From contig CAZTFQ010000008.1 in assembly GCA_964613035.1 (NCBI GenBank), forward strand, positions 1 through 64,000: a stretch of 64,000 nt of DNA, in the 5' to 3' direction. The stretch is from CAVIQK01 sp964613035 (GTDB lineage Bacteria > Bacillota > Clostridia > Christensenellales > DTU072). Positions 36,946 to 45,452 of this stretch are shown one piece after another (within the stretch, counting starts at the first letter, position 1; each line of letters starts with the position of its first letter). Under the pieces are notes generated by a model. It made no database searches and was not told the origin of the DNA. It saw only the letters and a program-made list of their open reading frames with translations. Position numbers and translations under genes: made by a program.

Positions 36946-37458
36946 CTATACCAGCTCGATGATGCACAGAGAAGCGTCGTCGCCGCGTCTGTTGCCCGTT
37001 CTGATGATACGGGTATATCCGCCGCCCTGTCCCTTTTCTTCGGCTCTGGCTCTATATTTGGGGCCGTACTCGGTGAAAAGTTTTTCGATAAGGGGATGGT
37101 TGATATCCTTGGTACGAGCGACGTAGTCGGACTTGGACTCTTTTTCGCCCTTTTCTTCCTGAATATCGTCGAGGATAGACATCATCTTACGTCTGGCTGC
37201 GAGCTTTTTGGGCCCGTCGTTGACAAACTTCTTGGACACCTTGTTGCCGTTCTTGCCTTCGACCTCTTTGGTTACCTCGACGGTATCGTCGTAGGTGCGC
37301 ACTGCGAGGGTGATGAGCTTTTCTGCTATTTTTCTGACTTCTTTGGCTCTCTCAACGGTCGTGTTGATTTTTCCGTGCCAAAGCAGTTGCGTTGCTTGAC
37401 TTTCTAAAAGTTGCACTCTTATGTCGGTGCGTTTTCCTAGTTTACGCTGTCCTGCCAT
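36946..37458 (-). CDS. rplQ: 50S ribosomal protein L17
   Basis: 170 aa, longer than the ~115-130 aa of most L17. The core is clear (start KLGKRTDIRVQLLESQATQLLWHGKINTT..., then AEKLITLA). The extra length lies in a lysine-rich insertion (about 66-90) and in an acidic, lysine-rich insertion around EEKGEKESKSDY (about 108-125). The C-terminus RGDDASLCIIELV is typical. L17 lines the exit-tunnel end of the large subunit. It is the last gene of the cluster, 10 bp behind rpoA, as in most bacteria. Confidence 0.96.
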   Translation of the reverse strand: MAGQRKLGKRTDIRVQLLESQATQLLWHGKINTTVERAKEVRKIAEKLITLAVRTYDDTVEVTKEVEGKNGNKVSKKFVNDGPKKLAARRKMMSILDDIQEEKGEKESKSDYVARTKDINHPLIEKLFTEYGPKYRARAEEKGQGGGYTRIIRTGNRRGDDASLCIIELV

Positions 37459-37468
37459 TGTTCACTCC

Positions 37469-38434
37469 TTACTCATCCTTGGTACGAAGGCTGAGATTCA
37501 TACTTTCTAGTTTTTTGATAACCTCGTCGAGGGACTTCTTGCCGAGGTTGCGGACCTTGAGCATTTCTTCTTCCGTTCTCTTGACCAGATCTTCTACGGT
37601 GTAGATTCCGGCTCTCTTCAAGCAGTTGAGAGGTCTCACGGAGAGGTCTAATTCTTCTATGGACATATAAAGAACTTTTTGACTGTTGTCGTCTTCCTTG
37701 GAAACCAAGATATCATTATCAGCCATATTCTCTACGAGGTCTATGAAGAGTCTCAGGTGGTCGTTCATGATTTTTGCGGCGAGAGAGATGACTTCCTTAG
37801 GAGTGCTGGCGGCGTTGGTCTCCACTCTGACGGTCAGTTTATCGTAATCGATGGACTGCTCGACACGGGTGTTTTCCACGGTGTAGCTTACAGACACTAC
37901 GGGAGAGAAGAGCGCGTCGATCGGAATATAACCGATGGGTGCCTTAGGATTGAGCTCTCTGTTTTCTTTAGCCGATTTGTAACCTTTGCCTACACCTATG
38001 GTCAGCGTCATATTGAGGCTGGCGCCCTCTTCCAGAGAGCAGATGTAGTGGTCCTTGTTCATTATTTCTATATCAGAAGGTAAATCGATATCGGAAGCAC
38101 AAACGACGCCTGCCGAATTCTTCTTGAGCGTGACGGTTGCCTGATAGCCCTCGTCGTCGGAGTATACCTTGACTGCTACGCCCTTGAGATTGAGGATAAT
38201 CTCGCTGACGTCTTCTCTTACTCCGGGGATAGTCGAGAACTCATGGGCGACTCCTTCTATCTCTATACCTATGATTGCCGCACCGGGAAGAGCCGTGCAC
38301 AGCATACGTCTGAGGCAGTTGCCGATGGTGGTGCCGTATCCTCTCCACAGAGGCTCTACGACGAAAAGCAGCTCCTGATCCGCATTCTTCTCGGTATTGA
38401 CGATAGAGATTTTCGGTTGGTCCATTTTGAACAT
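37469..38434 (-). CDS. rpoA: DNA-directed RNA polymerase subunit alpha
   Basis: 321 aa, the usual length. The N-terminal domain (about 1-230) dimerises and assembles the enzyme, with conserved VEPLWRGYGTTIGNCLRRMLCTALPGAAI. A linker leads to the C-terminal domain (about 250-315), whose SVRPLNCLKRAGIYTVEDLV and NLGKKSLDEVIKKL helices bind UP elements and activators. That suits the A-rich stretches upstream of the rRNA promoters in this window. It lies between rpsD and rplQ in the alpha operon. Confidence 0.99.
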   Translation of the reverse strand: MFKMDQPKISIVNTEKNADQELLFVVEPLWRGYGTTIGNCLRRMLCTALPGAAIIGIEIEGVAHEFSTIPGVREDVSEIILNLKGVAVKVYSDDEGYQATVTLKKNSAGVVCASDIDLPSDIEIMNKDHYICSLEEGASLNMTLTIGVGKGYKSAKENRELNPKAPIGYIPIDALFSPVVSVSYTVENTRVEQSIDYDKLTVRVETNAASTPKEVISLAAKIMNDHLRLFIDLVENMADNDILVSKEDDNSQKVLYMSIEELDLSVRPLNCLKRAGIYTVEDLVKRTEEEMLKVRNLGKKSLDEVIKKLESMNLSLRTKDE

Positions 38435-38450
38435 ATCAATATCCTCCTAA

Positions 38451-39074
38451 TTACTTGGAATACAACTCGACGATCATGTGTTCTTGTACGTTGAGGTCGA
38501 TGTCTTCACGCTCGGGGATTCTCACTATGGAACCGCTCAAAGTGGCGGGGTCGAAAGTGAGCCATGCGGGGATACCGGTAACGGACGTCTCTTTAAGAGC
38601 GACGAAGGGAGCCTTGTCTCTCTTGTTCTCTTTGATAGCGATGATATCGCCTGCCTTGGTAAGGTAAGAAGCGATATTGACGCGCTGACCGTTGACGGTG
38701 ATGAGTCCGTGGTTGACAAACTGTCTCGCCTGAGCTCTGGAGACCGCTATATGCATACGGTATACTACGTTGTCAAGTCTTCTCTCGATAAGAGATAACA
38801 TATTGTCACCGGTGACTCCGCGCATTTTATCCGCCATGTCATAGTACATATGGAACTGCTTCTCGAGGAGTCCGTAGGATCTCTTGGCTTTTTGCTTCTC
38901 ACGAAGCTGTATGGAATAGCCGGTTGCTTTTTTTCTGGCGGCACCGTGTTGTCCCGGAGGAGTGAAACGCTTGTTAAGCGCGCACTTATCGGACATACAA
39001 CGCTCGCCCTTTAAGAATAATTTCGTGCCTTCGCGTCTGCAGAGCTTGCAGACCGCACCTGTATATCTTGCCAT
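38451..39074 (-). CDS. rpsD: 30S ribosomal protein S4 (zinc-binding form)
   Basis: 207 aa. S4 starts assembly of the 30S body and is a translational regulator in many bacteria. The N-terminus has CKLCRREG and, about 14 residues on, CMSDKC, the four-cysteine zinc form. The S4 RNA-binding domain is present (ERRLDNVVYRMHIAVSRAQARQFVNHGLITVNGQRVN). In Bacillus rpsD is unlinked; here it sits inside the alpha operon between rpsK and rpoA, as in most Clostridia. Confidence 0.99.
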   Translation of the reverse strand: MARYTGAVCKLCRREGTKLFLKGERCMSDKCALNKRFTPPGQHGAARKKATGYSIQLREKQKAKRSYGLLEKQFHMYYDMADKMRGVTGDNMLSLIERRLDNVVYRMHIAVSRAQARQFVNHGLITVNGQRVNIASYLTKAGDIIAIKENKRDKAPFVALKETSVTGIPAWLTFDPATLSGSIVRIPEREDIDLNVQEHMIVELYSK

Positions 39075-39092
39075 GTGAATTGCCTCCTAATA

Positions 39093-39485
39093 TTACAATC
39101 TTCTTCTCTTCGGGGGACGGCATCCGTTGTGGGGGATGGGAGATACGTCCTGAATCTTGGTGGCTTCCATTTCGACGAGAGCGAGAGCTCTTATCGCGGA
39201 TTCTCTTCCTTGCCCGGGTCCCTTGATGTAGACTTCGACTTGTCTTAATCCGTGTACCTTGGCTTGCTTGGCGGCGTCTTCCGCTACCAGCTGAGCGACG
39301 TAAGCGGTGGACTTACGGCTACCTTTGTAACCGAGCTTACCCGCGGACGACCAGCTGACGGTGTTGCCTTGCATATCGGTAAAAGTAACGATTGTGTTAT
39401 TGAAAGAAGCATGTACGTGCATCTGACCTTTGTCGATGCGCTTAATATCTTTCCTCTTTTTAATAGTTGATTTTCTGACTGCCAT
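39093..39485 (-). CDS. rpsK: 30S ribosomal protein S11
   Basis: 130 aa, full length. S11 forms part of the platform near the mRNA exit. The conserved GHVHASFNNT-like segment (HVHASFNNTIVTFTDMQGN) and the C-terminal GCRPPKRRRL are intact. It lies 16 bp after rpsM and has an AGGAG ribosome binding site. Confidence 0.99.
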   Translation of the reverse strand: MAVRKSTIKKRKDIKRIDKGQMHVHASFNNTIVTFTDMQGNTVSWSSAGKLGYKGSRKSTAYVAQLVAEDAAKQAKVHGLRQVEVYIKGPGQGRESAIRALALVEMEATKIQDVSPIPHNGCRPPKRRRL

Positions 39486-39501
39486 GATTTAACTCCTTAT
39501 C

Positions 39502-39870
39502 CTACTTCTTGGAGCGACCTACGGTACGCTTGGGTCCTTTTCTGGTACGAGCGTTCTGCTTAGTGCTCTGACCTCTGACCGGCAGTCCTTTACGATGACG
39601 GACTCCGCGGTAGCAGCCTATCTCTTGTAATCTCTTAATGTTCATTCCGACTTCGCGCTTGAGGTCGCCTTCTACGACCAAATGAGATTCGATATAATCT
39701 CTGATTTTAGCGACTTCGTCTTCGGATAGGTCCTTTACTCTGGTATCGGGATTGATGCCGGTGGCGCTAAGAAGCTCCTGCGACGTGGTAAGACCGATGC
39801 CGTATATGTAAGTAAGACCGATTTCAACTCTCTTTTCACGGGGTAAATCTACACCTGCTATACGAGCCAT
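39502..39870 (-). CDS. rpsM: 30S ribosomal protein S13
   Basis: 122 aa from the ATG at 39870, the standard MARIAGVDLP start with GGAGG at the right distance. An in-frame start 4 codons upstream overlaps that site and is rejected. S13 sits in the 30S head and touches the P-site tRNA through its basic tail, here GPKRTVGRSKK. It is separated from rpmJ by 169 bp holding a promoter and a structured leader, so it heads an internal transcription unit (rpsM-rpsK-rpsD-rpoA-rplQ). Confidence 0.99.
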   Translation of the reverse strand: MARIAGVDLPREKRVEIGLTYIYGIGLTTSQELLSATGINPDTRVKDLSEDEVAKIRDYIESHLVVEGDLKREVGMNIKRLQEIGCYRGVRHRKGLPVRGQSTKQNARTRKGPKRTVGRSKK

Positions 39871-39882
39871 TCTAACCTCCAA

Positions 39883-40039
39883 AATAATCGTGTGTTGTTT
39901 TTCTATATATATATATCTTCCGACGGGGTAAAGGACCGTGGCGGATCCTTCAGCCGCCCCCGTACAAATTCAAAATAAACGGAAAAATCCGTTACCAGCA
40001 ATACATTATAGCAAATTATTTTTTTGCTGGCAACGATTT
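39883..40039 (-). promoter_or_regulatory. Internal promoter and structured leader of the alpha operon
   Basis: -35 TTGCCA (40028-40033), 17-nt spacer, -10 TATAAT (40005-40010) with an extended TGC. The ~125-nt leader holds two hairpins: AACGGA/TCCGTT followed by TATTTT (a weak terminator shape, near 39977-39993), and a GGCGG/CCGCC stem-loop near 39935-39956. These could serve as attenuator or ribosomal-protein binding site (S4 or S13), but this is inference. Confidence 0.65.
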
Positions 40040-40156
40040 TTAACCTTGTCTTTGCTTATGATTGGGATATTTTGAGCAAATAACCATAACTTTGCCGTTA
40101 CGCTTGATGATTTTGCACTTGTCGCACATTTTCTTGACCGACGGTCTGACTTTCAT
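40040..40156 (-). CDS. rpmJ: 50S ribosomal protein L36
   Basis: 38 aa starting MKVRPSVKKMCDKCK and ending HKQRQG. The zinc-binding C-x2-C...C...H pattern is complete (CDKC, then Cys and His in VICSKYPNHKQ). L36 binds 23S rRNA near the GTPase centre. It is 12 bp downstream of infA in the standard spc-end order. Confidence 0.98.
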   Translation of the reverse strand: MKVRPSVKKMCDKCKIIKRNGKVMVICSKYPNHKQRQG

Positions 40157-40168
40157 TACTGTATCCTC

Positions 40169-40390
40169 CTAATTTTTGTTGCGGCTAATAATTCTACCCT
40201 TGGTGAGGTCGTAGGGGCTGATCGCTACCTTGACCTTGTCTCCGACGCAGACTTTAATATAATGTACTCTCATCTTACCGCCTAGGTATGCGATGATGGA
40301 CGAACCGTTGGGCAACTTAACTCTAAACGTTGTCGACGGCAATACGTCAGTTACTACGCCTTCAACTTCAATGACATCGTCTTTCGACAT
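40169..40390 (-). CDS. infA: Translation initiation factor IF-1
   Basis: 73 aa, a single S1/OB fold that occupies the 30S A site at initiation. It starts MSKDDVIEVEGVVTDVLPSTTFRV and keeps the conserved AYLGGKMRVHYIKVCVGDKV core and the C-terminal KGRIISRNK. It lies between the KOW protein and rpmJ. Confidence 0.99.
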   Translation of the reverse strand: MSKDDVIEVEGVVTDVLPSTTFRVKLPNGSSIIAYLGGKMRVHYIKVCVGDKVKVAISPYDLTKGRIISRNKN

Positions 40391-40405
40391 AGGGCCTCCT
40401 GTTTT

Positions 40406-40666
40406 TTATTTTAGCGCTTTGAGCGCTTTTTTGATTTCTGCGTCAAGAATAGTTTTCTTAAGTATCTTGTCCGCCAATTCTTCAAGTAAAACCTCTGTTG
40501 CTTTCAGATGCTTGATTTTTTTCTTTTTAGGATTAGCTATCTTTCTGGACCCGCCGTCGAGCAGCATTACGTAACCGTCGCCGCATATCTCCGATATTAC
40601 CAGAAGCTCTCCCTTGTCGCGCCCTGCCGTCGAAACGACCACACGACCGACTTCTATATTATTCAT
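40406..40666 (-). CDS. KOW-domain RNA-binding protein (L14e/L27e-like)
   Basis: 86 aa from the ATG at 40666 (MNNIEVGRVVVSTAGRDKG). Longer in-frame starts run into map and are rejected. The KOW strand VGRVVVSTAGRDKGE is the RNA-binding part; the rest is a lysine-rich, helical tail. A homologue sits at this spot between map and infA in many Clostridia and is annotated as ribosomal L14E/L6E/L27E-like. Its place on the ribosome is not established. Starts 5 bp after the map stop. Confidence 0.93.
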   Translation of the reverse strand: MNNIEVGRVVVSTAGRDKGELLVISEICGDGYVMLLDGGSRKIANPKKKKIKHLKATEVLLEELADKILKKTILDAEIKKALKALK

Positions 40667-40671
40667 AATTC

Positions 40672-41412
40672 TTACAACGTCAGTATCTCTACGCCGTCCT
40701 CTCGTATCACTACGGTGTTTTCGTAATGAGCGGACGCCTTCCTGTCTCTGGTGACGATACGATCGTCGTCGGTGAAGACTACGTCCTTGACTCCGAGATT
40801 GATCATCGGCTCTACCGCTATGACCATGTTCTTGGACAGCCTTGTTCCTCTTCCCTCTATCCCGAAGTTGGGGACGTTGGGGTCTTCGTGCAGAGACGTG
40901 CCTATGCCGTGTCCCACGAGACTGCGTACTACCGAGTACCCGTTGCTCTCGACGTAGCTCTGTATCGCGTGACCGAGGTCGCCGAGCCGCGCTCCGTCTC
41001 TTAAGACTTCCATTCCTTTGAAAAAGCTCTGCTTGCATACTTCCGCAAGACGAAGTTTTTCATCCGAAACTCTCCCTATCGGCACCGTACGCGCCGCGTC
41101 GCTGTGGTAGCCTTTGTAGGCGCAACCGCAATCGATCTTGAGGAGCATTCCTTCTTCGAGAACTCTCGCCGACGGATATCCGTGAACGACTTCCTCGTCT
41201 ATCGAGGCGCATATAGTGGCGGGAAATCCGTCTTCCCCTAAAAAGTTGGGGACCGCACCGTGCTTGACGATAAAGTCATACGCGAGGGTGTTGAGATGAC
41301 GAGTGGTTACTCCGGGACGCGCGCTGTCGCTTAGCATCTCGAGCAGCTCTTTCGTTATACCGCCCGCAATCCGCATCAGCTCTATTTCGTGTTCCGTTTT
41401 AATAGTAATCAC
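40672..41412 (-). CDS. map: Methionine aminopeptidase, type I
   Basis: 246 aa, short form without the N-terminal zinc extension. It removes the initiator Met from new proteins. The five metal ligands of the pita-bread fold are seen in order: Asp in LLKIDCGCAYKGYHSDAART (two Asp), His in LVGHGIGTSLHEDPNVPNFG, and Glu in AVEPMINLG and NTVVIREDG. It overlaps adk by 4 bp, the usual secY-adk-map coupling. Confidence 0.98.
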   Translation of the reverse strand: MITIKTEHEIELMRIAGGITKELLEMLSDSARPGVTTRHLNTLAYDFIVKHGAVPNFLGEDGFPATICASIDEEVVHGYPSARVLEEGMLLKIDCGCAYKGYHSDAARTVPIGRVSDEKLRLAEVCKQSFFKGMEVLRDGARLGDLGHAIQSYVESNGYSVVRSLVGHGIGTSLHEDPNVPNFGIEGRGTRLSKNMVIAVEPMINLGVKDVVFTDDDRIVTRDRKASAHYENTVVIREDGVEILTL

Positions 41413-42023
41413 GCCAACTTTTCCTCTATCTGCCTTTGAGTATCTTCTATCGATTTACCTGCGTCCAGAGCCACCAGAACTCCTCTCTTTTCATAAAACT
41501 CTTTGAGAGGTGCGGTTTCTTTTTCATAAACCGCGATTCTTTTTAGGATGGTCTCTTCCTTGTCGTCGTCTCTCACGTAGAGAGTGCCGCCGCACTTGTC
41601 GCAAACGTTCCCCTCGTGAGTGGACGTGTTATACACGGCGCCGCATTTACAGGAAAGTCTTCCCGTAAGTCTCTTGACGAGGATTGCCGTATCCACTTCG
41701 AAATCCAGTACGTAATCTATGTCCGTAAGAGTCTCCAGAGCTTCCGCCTGGGCGATGGTGCGGGGAAATCCGTCGAGGATAAATCCGTCCTTGCAATCGT
41801 CCTTCTCGATACGCTCCTTGACTATTCTCACGACGACTTCGTCGGGGACGAGCTGACCTTTATCGATATAGCTCTTGGCAAGTACGCCGACAGGAGTGCC
41901 TTCTCTGATATTCTCTCTGAAGGCATCTCCCGTGGAAATCTGCGGTACGCCGTACTTGGCGGTCAAAAACGGTGCCTGAGAGCCTTTTCCGGCTCCCGGG
42001 GCGCCCAAAAGAATTATCTTCAT
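41409..42023 (-). CDS. adk: Adenylate kinase with zinc-type LID
   Basis: 204 aa, a little shorter than the ~214 of most Gram-positive enzymes. It interconverts 2 ADP with ATP and AMP. P-loop GAPGAGKGS (7-15), AMP-site DGFPRT, and a LID with four cysteines at 125, 127, 141 and 144. The first pair is C-x-C where the family normally has C-x2-C, so one residue is missing from the first knuckle. The LID loop between the pairs is also short. Overlaps secY by 1 bp and map by 4 bp. Confidence 0.98.
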   Translation of the reverse strand: MKIILLGAPGAGKGSQAPFLTAKYGVPQISTGDAFRENIREGTPVGVLAKSYIDKGQLVPDEVVVRIVKERIEKDDCKDGFILDGFPRTIAQAEALETLTDIDYVLDFEVDTAILVKRLTGRLSCKCGAVYNTSTHEGNVCDKCGGTLYVRDDDKEETILKRIAVYEKETAPLKEFYEKRGVLVALDAGKSIEDTQRQIEEKLA

Positions 42024-43342
42024 TATTTAAGGAATCCTTTATTGTTCTTGACCAACAGTTGCGACTCGAGTTGTTTTTGCGACTCGATTGCAACGCTGAC
42101 GACGATGAGTAGTCCCGTAGCGGAGAACGCACTGTTGAATCCGAGCGTTCTGAAGCCGGGTACGAGTATCAGGATGTAGCTCGGTACCAGAGCGATGAAC
42201 GCGAGGAACAACGCGCCGAACAAGACCAGTCTGTTATTAATCTTCTTGAGATAATCCGCGGTCGCGGGACCGGGACGTATTCCGGGGATGAATCCGCCGT
42301 TCTGCTTGAGCATCTTGGATATGTCAACGGGGTTGAACTGAATCTGCGCATAGAAGTACGCGAAGAATATAATCAAGATGAACATCAGAAGCGGATACAG
42401 ATAACCGTTGCTTCCGAGCCAGGTCGACCAGAATATGCCGAAGCCGCTGGTGCTTGCGTCCGGAATGAAGCTGATTATCATCTCGGGGAACATCAACAAT
42501 GACGACGCGAAGATGATAGGCATGACTCCGCCGGAATTGACCTTGATCGGAATGTAGGTGTTTTGTCCGCCGTACATTTTATTGCCTTTGATTTGCTTGG
42601 CGTAACTCACGGGTATCTTTCTGTCAGCCATATCGACGAATACGATGAGGAAGAACAGTAAGAATACGATGAGGAGGAACAGGAACAGATACCATATAAG
42701 GGTAGCGTCGCCGGAATTGGGTATAACGTCGAATATGGCGCTCTCGATAGTGAGACCCAATTGCGAAACGATACCGATGAAGATGATAAGGGACGTTCCG
42801 TTTCCTATGCCGTACTCCGTGATTTTTTCACCTAGCCACATTACCATACAGCTGCCGCCGACGAGGATGATTACGACGAATATCATCGTAAACACGGTGC
42901 TGGCAGTGCTATCGCCGAACACGGGATCTATACCGCCGTTGCTATTCCAGGAGAAGATTATACCTACAGCCTGTATTATAGCGAGTAAAACGGAGAGATA
43001 TCTCGTGTACTGGGTTATTTTCTTTCTGCCGGCTTCGCCGTCTTTGGCTAGCTCGGAGAGTCTGGGGATGATAAGAGTAAGCAGCTCGATGATAATGAAA
43101 GAGTTGATAAACGGAAGAATACCAAGCGCAAACAAAGTACCGTACTGCATCGATCCGCCCGTGAAGGAATACATCATAGTGATGAATCCCGCATCGGACG
43201 TAGCATCCTTAATAGCCTGTATATCCAGACCGGGGATCGGAATATAGCAGCCTATACGATATACCAGAAGAAGAGCTAAAGTAATGAATATCTTCTTGCG
43301 GATATCGGGTGATTTGAAAGCGTTTTTAATGGTTTCTAGCAT
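42023..43342 (-). CDS. secY: Protein translocase subunit SecY
   Basis: 439 aa with ten transmembrane segments. SecY is the channel of the Sec system, joined by SecE (encoded here at 61716-62036) and SecG. Conserved parts are the start with IRKKIFITLALLLVYRIGCYIPIPGLD, the plug region, the cytoplasmic loop GEAGRKKITQYTRY, and the GGFIPGIRPGPATADYLKKI loop that binds SecA and the ribosome. It lies between rplO and adk with 1-bp overlaps at both ends. Confidence 0.99.
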   Translation of the reverse strand: MLETIKNAFKSPDIRKKIFITLALLLVYRIGCYIPIPGLDIQAIKDATSDAGFITMMYSFTGGSMQYGTLFALGILPFINSFIIIELLTLIIPRLSELAKDGEAGRKKITQYTRYLSVLLAIIQAVGIIFSWNSNGGIDPVFGDSTASTVFTMIFVVIILVGGSCMVMWLGEKITEYGIGNGTSLIIFIGIVSQLGLTIESAIFDVIPNSGDATLIWYLFLFLLIVFLLFFLIVFVDMADRKIPVSYAKQIKGNKMYGGQNTYIPIKVNSGGVMPIIFASSLLMFPEMIISFIPDASTSGFGIFWSTWLGSNGYLYPLLMFILIIFFAYFYAQIQFNPVDISKMLKQNGGFIPGIRPGPATADYLKKINNRLVLFGALFLAFIALVPSYILILVPGFRTLGFNSAFSATGLLIVVSVAIESQKQLESQLLVKNNKGFLK

Positions 43343-43785
43343 TAGAGCACCTCTACTTTACCGCCTGCCTGCTCGATTTTTTCCTGGGCGGATGCCGTAA
43401 ATTTATTGGCTTGTACGGTCAGGCTCTTTTCGAGATTGCCGTTGCCGAGGATTTTTACACCGTATGCCGCTACGTCGTTGATGATGCCCTTCTCGAGAAG
43501 AGACGCCTCGTTGACGACGGAACCGTTGTCGAAGACGTTGAGCATATCGATGTTGACGATGGTGTATTCTTTCTTAAACTCGTTGTTGAAGCCGCGCTTG
43601 GGCAGACGTCTCGTGATAGGCATTTGACCGCCTTCGAATCCGGGACGGACGCCGCCGCCGGATCTTGCCCATTGACCTTTATGTCCCTTACAGGAGGTCT
43701 TGCCGTGACCGGAGCCGATACCTCTGCCGAGTCTCTTTACGCTTTTCTTTGCACCGTCTTGGGGTGCCATTTCATGTAATTTCAT
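43342..43785 (-). CDS. rplO: 50S ribosomal protein L15
   Basis: 147 aa. The glycine-rich N-terminal extension (RLGRGIGSGHGKTSCKGHKGQ) threads into 23S rRNA, followed by the globular domain (RRLPKRGFNN...). It is a late assembly protein. Overlaps secY by 1 bp and follows rpmD by 14 bp. Confidence 0.99.
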   Translation of the reverse strand: MKLHEMAPQDGAKKSVKRLGRGIGSGHGKTSCKGHKGQWARSGGGVRPGFEGGQMPITRRLPKRGFNNEFKKEYTIVNIDMLNVFDNGSVVNEASLLEKGIINDVAAYGVKILGNGNLEKSLTVQANKFTASAQEKIEQAGGKVEVL

Positions 43786-43799
43786 ATCGGTCAGTCTCC

Positions 43800-43976
43800 T
43801 TATACTTCTTCTACTTTGACAAGGTGCTTAACCTTGAAGATCATGCCTCTGACGGTAGGGGTGTCTTCGTGTACTACGGACTGACCTACTTTGTGGAGAC
43901 CGAGAGCTTCAACGTTGGCTTTGTGATTTTTAAGAGATGCGATCGTGGATTTTACGAGTGTGATTTTCAGTTGCAT
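43800..43976 (-). CDS. rpmD: 50S ribosomal protein L30
   Basis: 58 aa, normal size. It begins MQLKITLVKSTIASLKNHKANV and ends with HLVKVEEV; the LGLHKVGQSVVHEDTPTVRGMI segment is the family signature. It lies between rpsE and rplO, the standard position. Confidence 0.98.
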   Translation of the reverse strand: MQLKITLVKSTIASLKNHKANVEALGLHKVGQSVVHEDTPTVRGMIFKVKHLVKVEEV

Positions 43977-43988
43977 TGTAAAGTCCTC

Positions 43989-44498
43989 CTATAGAATCTC
44001 GTCTACCGCTTTTCCGCGGAGAGCTGCGATTTCTTCGACCGTTCTCAGGCTCTTAAGACCGTCGATGGTCGCCTTGACGGCGTTGACGGGGTTGTTGGAA
44101 CCGAGGGACTTGGTACGGATATCTTTGATACCGGACACTTCGAGAACCGTTCTGACGGCACCGCCTGCGATAACGCCGGTACCTTCTACCGCGGGGAGCA
44201 TAACCACATTGCCTCTGCCGAACTTACCGATGGTAGCGTGAGGAATGGTAGAACCCGCCGTGGATACGACGAACATGGATTTCTCGGCTGCCTTGGTCGC
44301 CTTTTCGATTGCTTCCGGGACCTCGGCTGCTTTGCCCATGCCTGCGCCTACTCTGCCTTGTCCGTCGCCTACGACGACGAGCGCGGAGAATCTCATTGTT
44401 CTACCGCCCTTAACAACCTTGGTAACGCGGTTGACGGCAACGGTCTTTTTGATGAGTTCGTCTTTTTGTTCCTTATGGAATCTTTCATTTCTTGCCAT
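43989..44498 (-). CDS. rpsE: 30S ribosomal protein S5
   Basis: 169 aa. It has the double-stranded RNA-binding-like N-terminal domain (AVNRVTKVVKGGRTMRFSALVVVGDGQGRVGAGMGKA) and the C-terminal domain with GGAVRTVLEVSGIKDIRTKSLGSNNPVN. S5 works in decoding fidelity and mRNA unwinding. Normal length and position after rplR. Confidence 0.99.
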   Translation of the reverse strand: MARNERFHKEQKDELIKKTVAVNRVTKVVKGGRTMRFSALVVVGDGQGRVGAGMGKAAEVPEAIEKATKAAEKSMFVVSTAGSTIPHATIGKFGRGNVVMLPAVEGTGVIAGGAVRTVLEVSGIKDIRTKSLGSNNPVNAVKATIDGLKSLRTVEEIAALRGKAVDEIL

Positions 44499-44509
44499 AG
44501 CGCTACCTC

Positions 44510-44878
44510 CTAGAATTTAAGTCCGGCTTCTCTTGCCGCGTCGGCGAGAGCTTCCACTCTACCGATATAGGCATAACCGCCTCTGTCGTATACGACCTCG
44601 GTCAGACCGAGAGCCAGAGCCTTTTCCGCGACTGCCTTACCGACAATCTTGGCTTGCTCTACTTTGGACTTGCCTTGGCACTCTTGTGCAATCGCTTTTT
44701 CGACGGTGGAAGCCGCGCATACGGTCACGCCGTTGACGTCGTCGATTACTTGCACATAGATGTGATTGAGAGAACGGTTGACCGCCATTCTGGGGCAAGT
44801 AGGAGTACCTTTAACCTTTTGACGAAGACGAAGGTGTCTCTTTTCTCTAGATGCGTTTTTATCAATCTTACTAAACAT
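44510..44878 (-). CDS. rplR: 50S ribosomal protein L18
   Basis: 122 aa. L18 binds 5S rRNA. The basic N-terminus (KIDKNASREKRHLRLRQKVKGT) and the C-terminal YIGRVEALADAAREAGLKF are intact. It stands 15 bp behind rplF. Confidence 0.99.
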   Translation of the reverse strand: MFSKIDKNASREKRHLRLRQKVKGTPTCPRMAVNRSLNHIYVQVIDDVNGVTVCAASTVEKAIAQECQGKSKVEQAKIVGKAVAEKALALGLTEVVYDRGGYAYIGRVEALADAAREAGLKF

Positions 44879-44893
44879 TCTTTCGTCCTCCTA

Positions 44894-45436
44894 TTACTTA
44901 CCTGCGGTTTTACCGACCTTACGAAGGATGGTCTCGTCCGCGTAACGGATACCGTATCCGTGATAAGGCTCGGGCTTACGGATTGCCTTGATGTCTGCGG
45001 CGACCTGTCCGACCTTTTCTTTATCGATACCTTTTACCTTCAGCTCCGTCGCGTTGACGACGTCGATGGTGATTCCTTCGGGTTCGACGAATTCTACGGG
45101 GTGAGAATAACCTACGTTGAGAACAACTTTGTTGCCCTGCTTGGCGAGCTTATAACCTACACCGGAAATAACGAGTCCCTTCTCGTAGCCCTTGGTTACA
45201 CCGTGGACCATATTGAAGATGATTGCTCTGTACAGACCGTGAGCGGCTTTGGTTTCTTTCTGCTCGTTGGCTCTCTTGACGTGTACGAGGTTGCCTTCCA
45301 CTTCTACGCTGATTCCGGCAACTTCTATTTTCTGAGAAAGGTTCCCGAGAGGACCGCTGACGCTGACGACGTTGCCGTTAACGGCGACGTTGACGCCTTG
45401 GGGGATTTCTACGGGAAGTCTACCTATTCTGGACAT
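44894..45436 (-). CDS. rplF: 50S ribosomal protein L6
   Basis: 180 aa with the two duplicated L6 domains: start MSRIGRLPVEIPQGVNV and the C-terminal signature PEPYHGYGIRYADE. It lies near the GTPase centre and the sarcin-ricin loop. Normal length, 16 bp after rpsH. Confidence 0.99.
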   Translation of the reverse strand: MSRIGRLPVEIPQGVNVAVNGNVVSVSGPLGNLSQKIEVAGISVEVEGNLVHVKRANEQKETKAAHGLYRAIIFNMVHGVTKGYEKGLVISGVGYKLAKQGNKVVLNVGYSHPVEFVEPEGITIDVVNATELKVKGIDKEKVGQVAADIKAIRKPEPYHGYGIRYADETILRKVGKTAGK

Positions 45437-45452
45437 AATTACTACCTCCTAA

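Noticed and set aside
40667..41038. Long N-terminal extension of the KOW protein frame
   Set aside because: Arginine-rich text is the map gene read in another frame; the real start is 40666.
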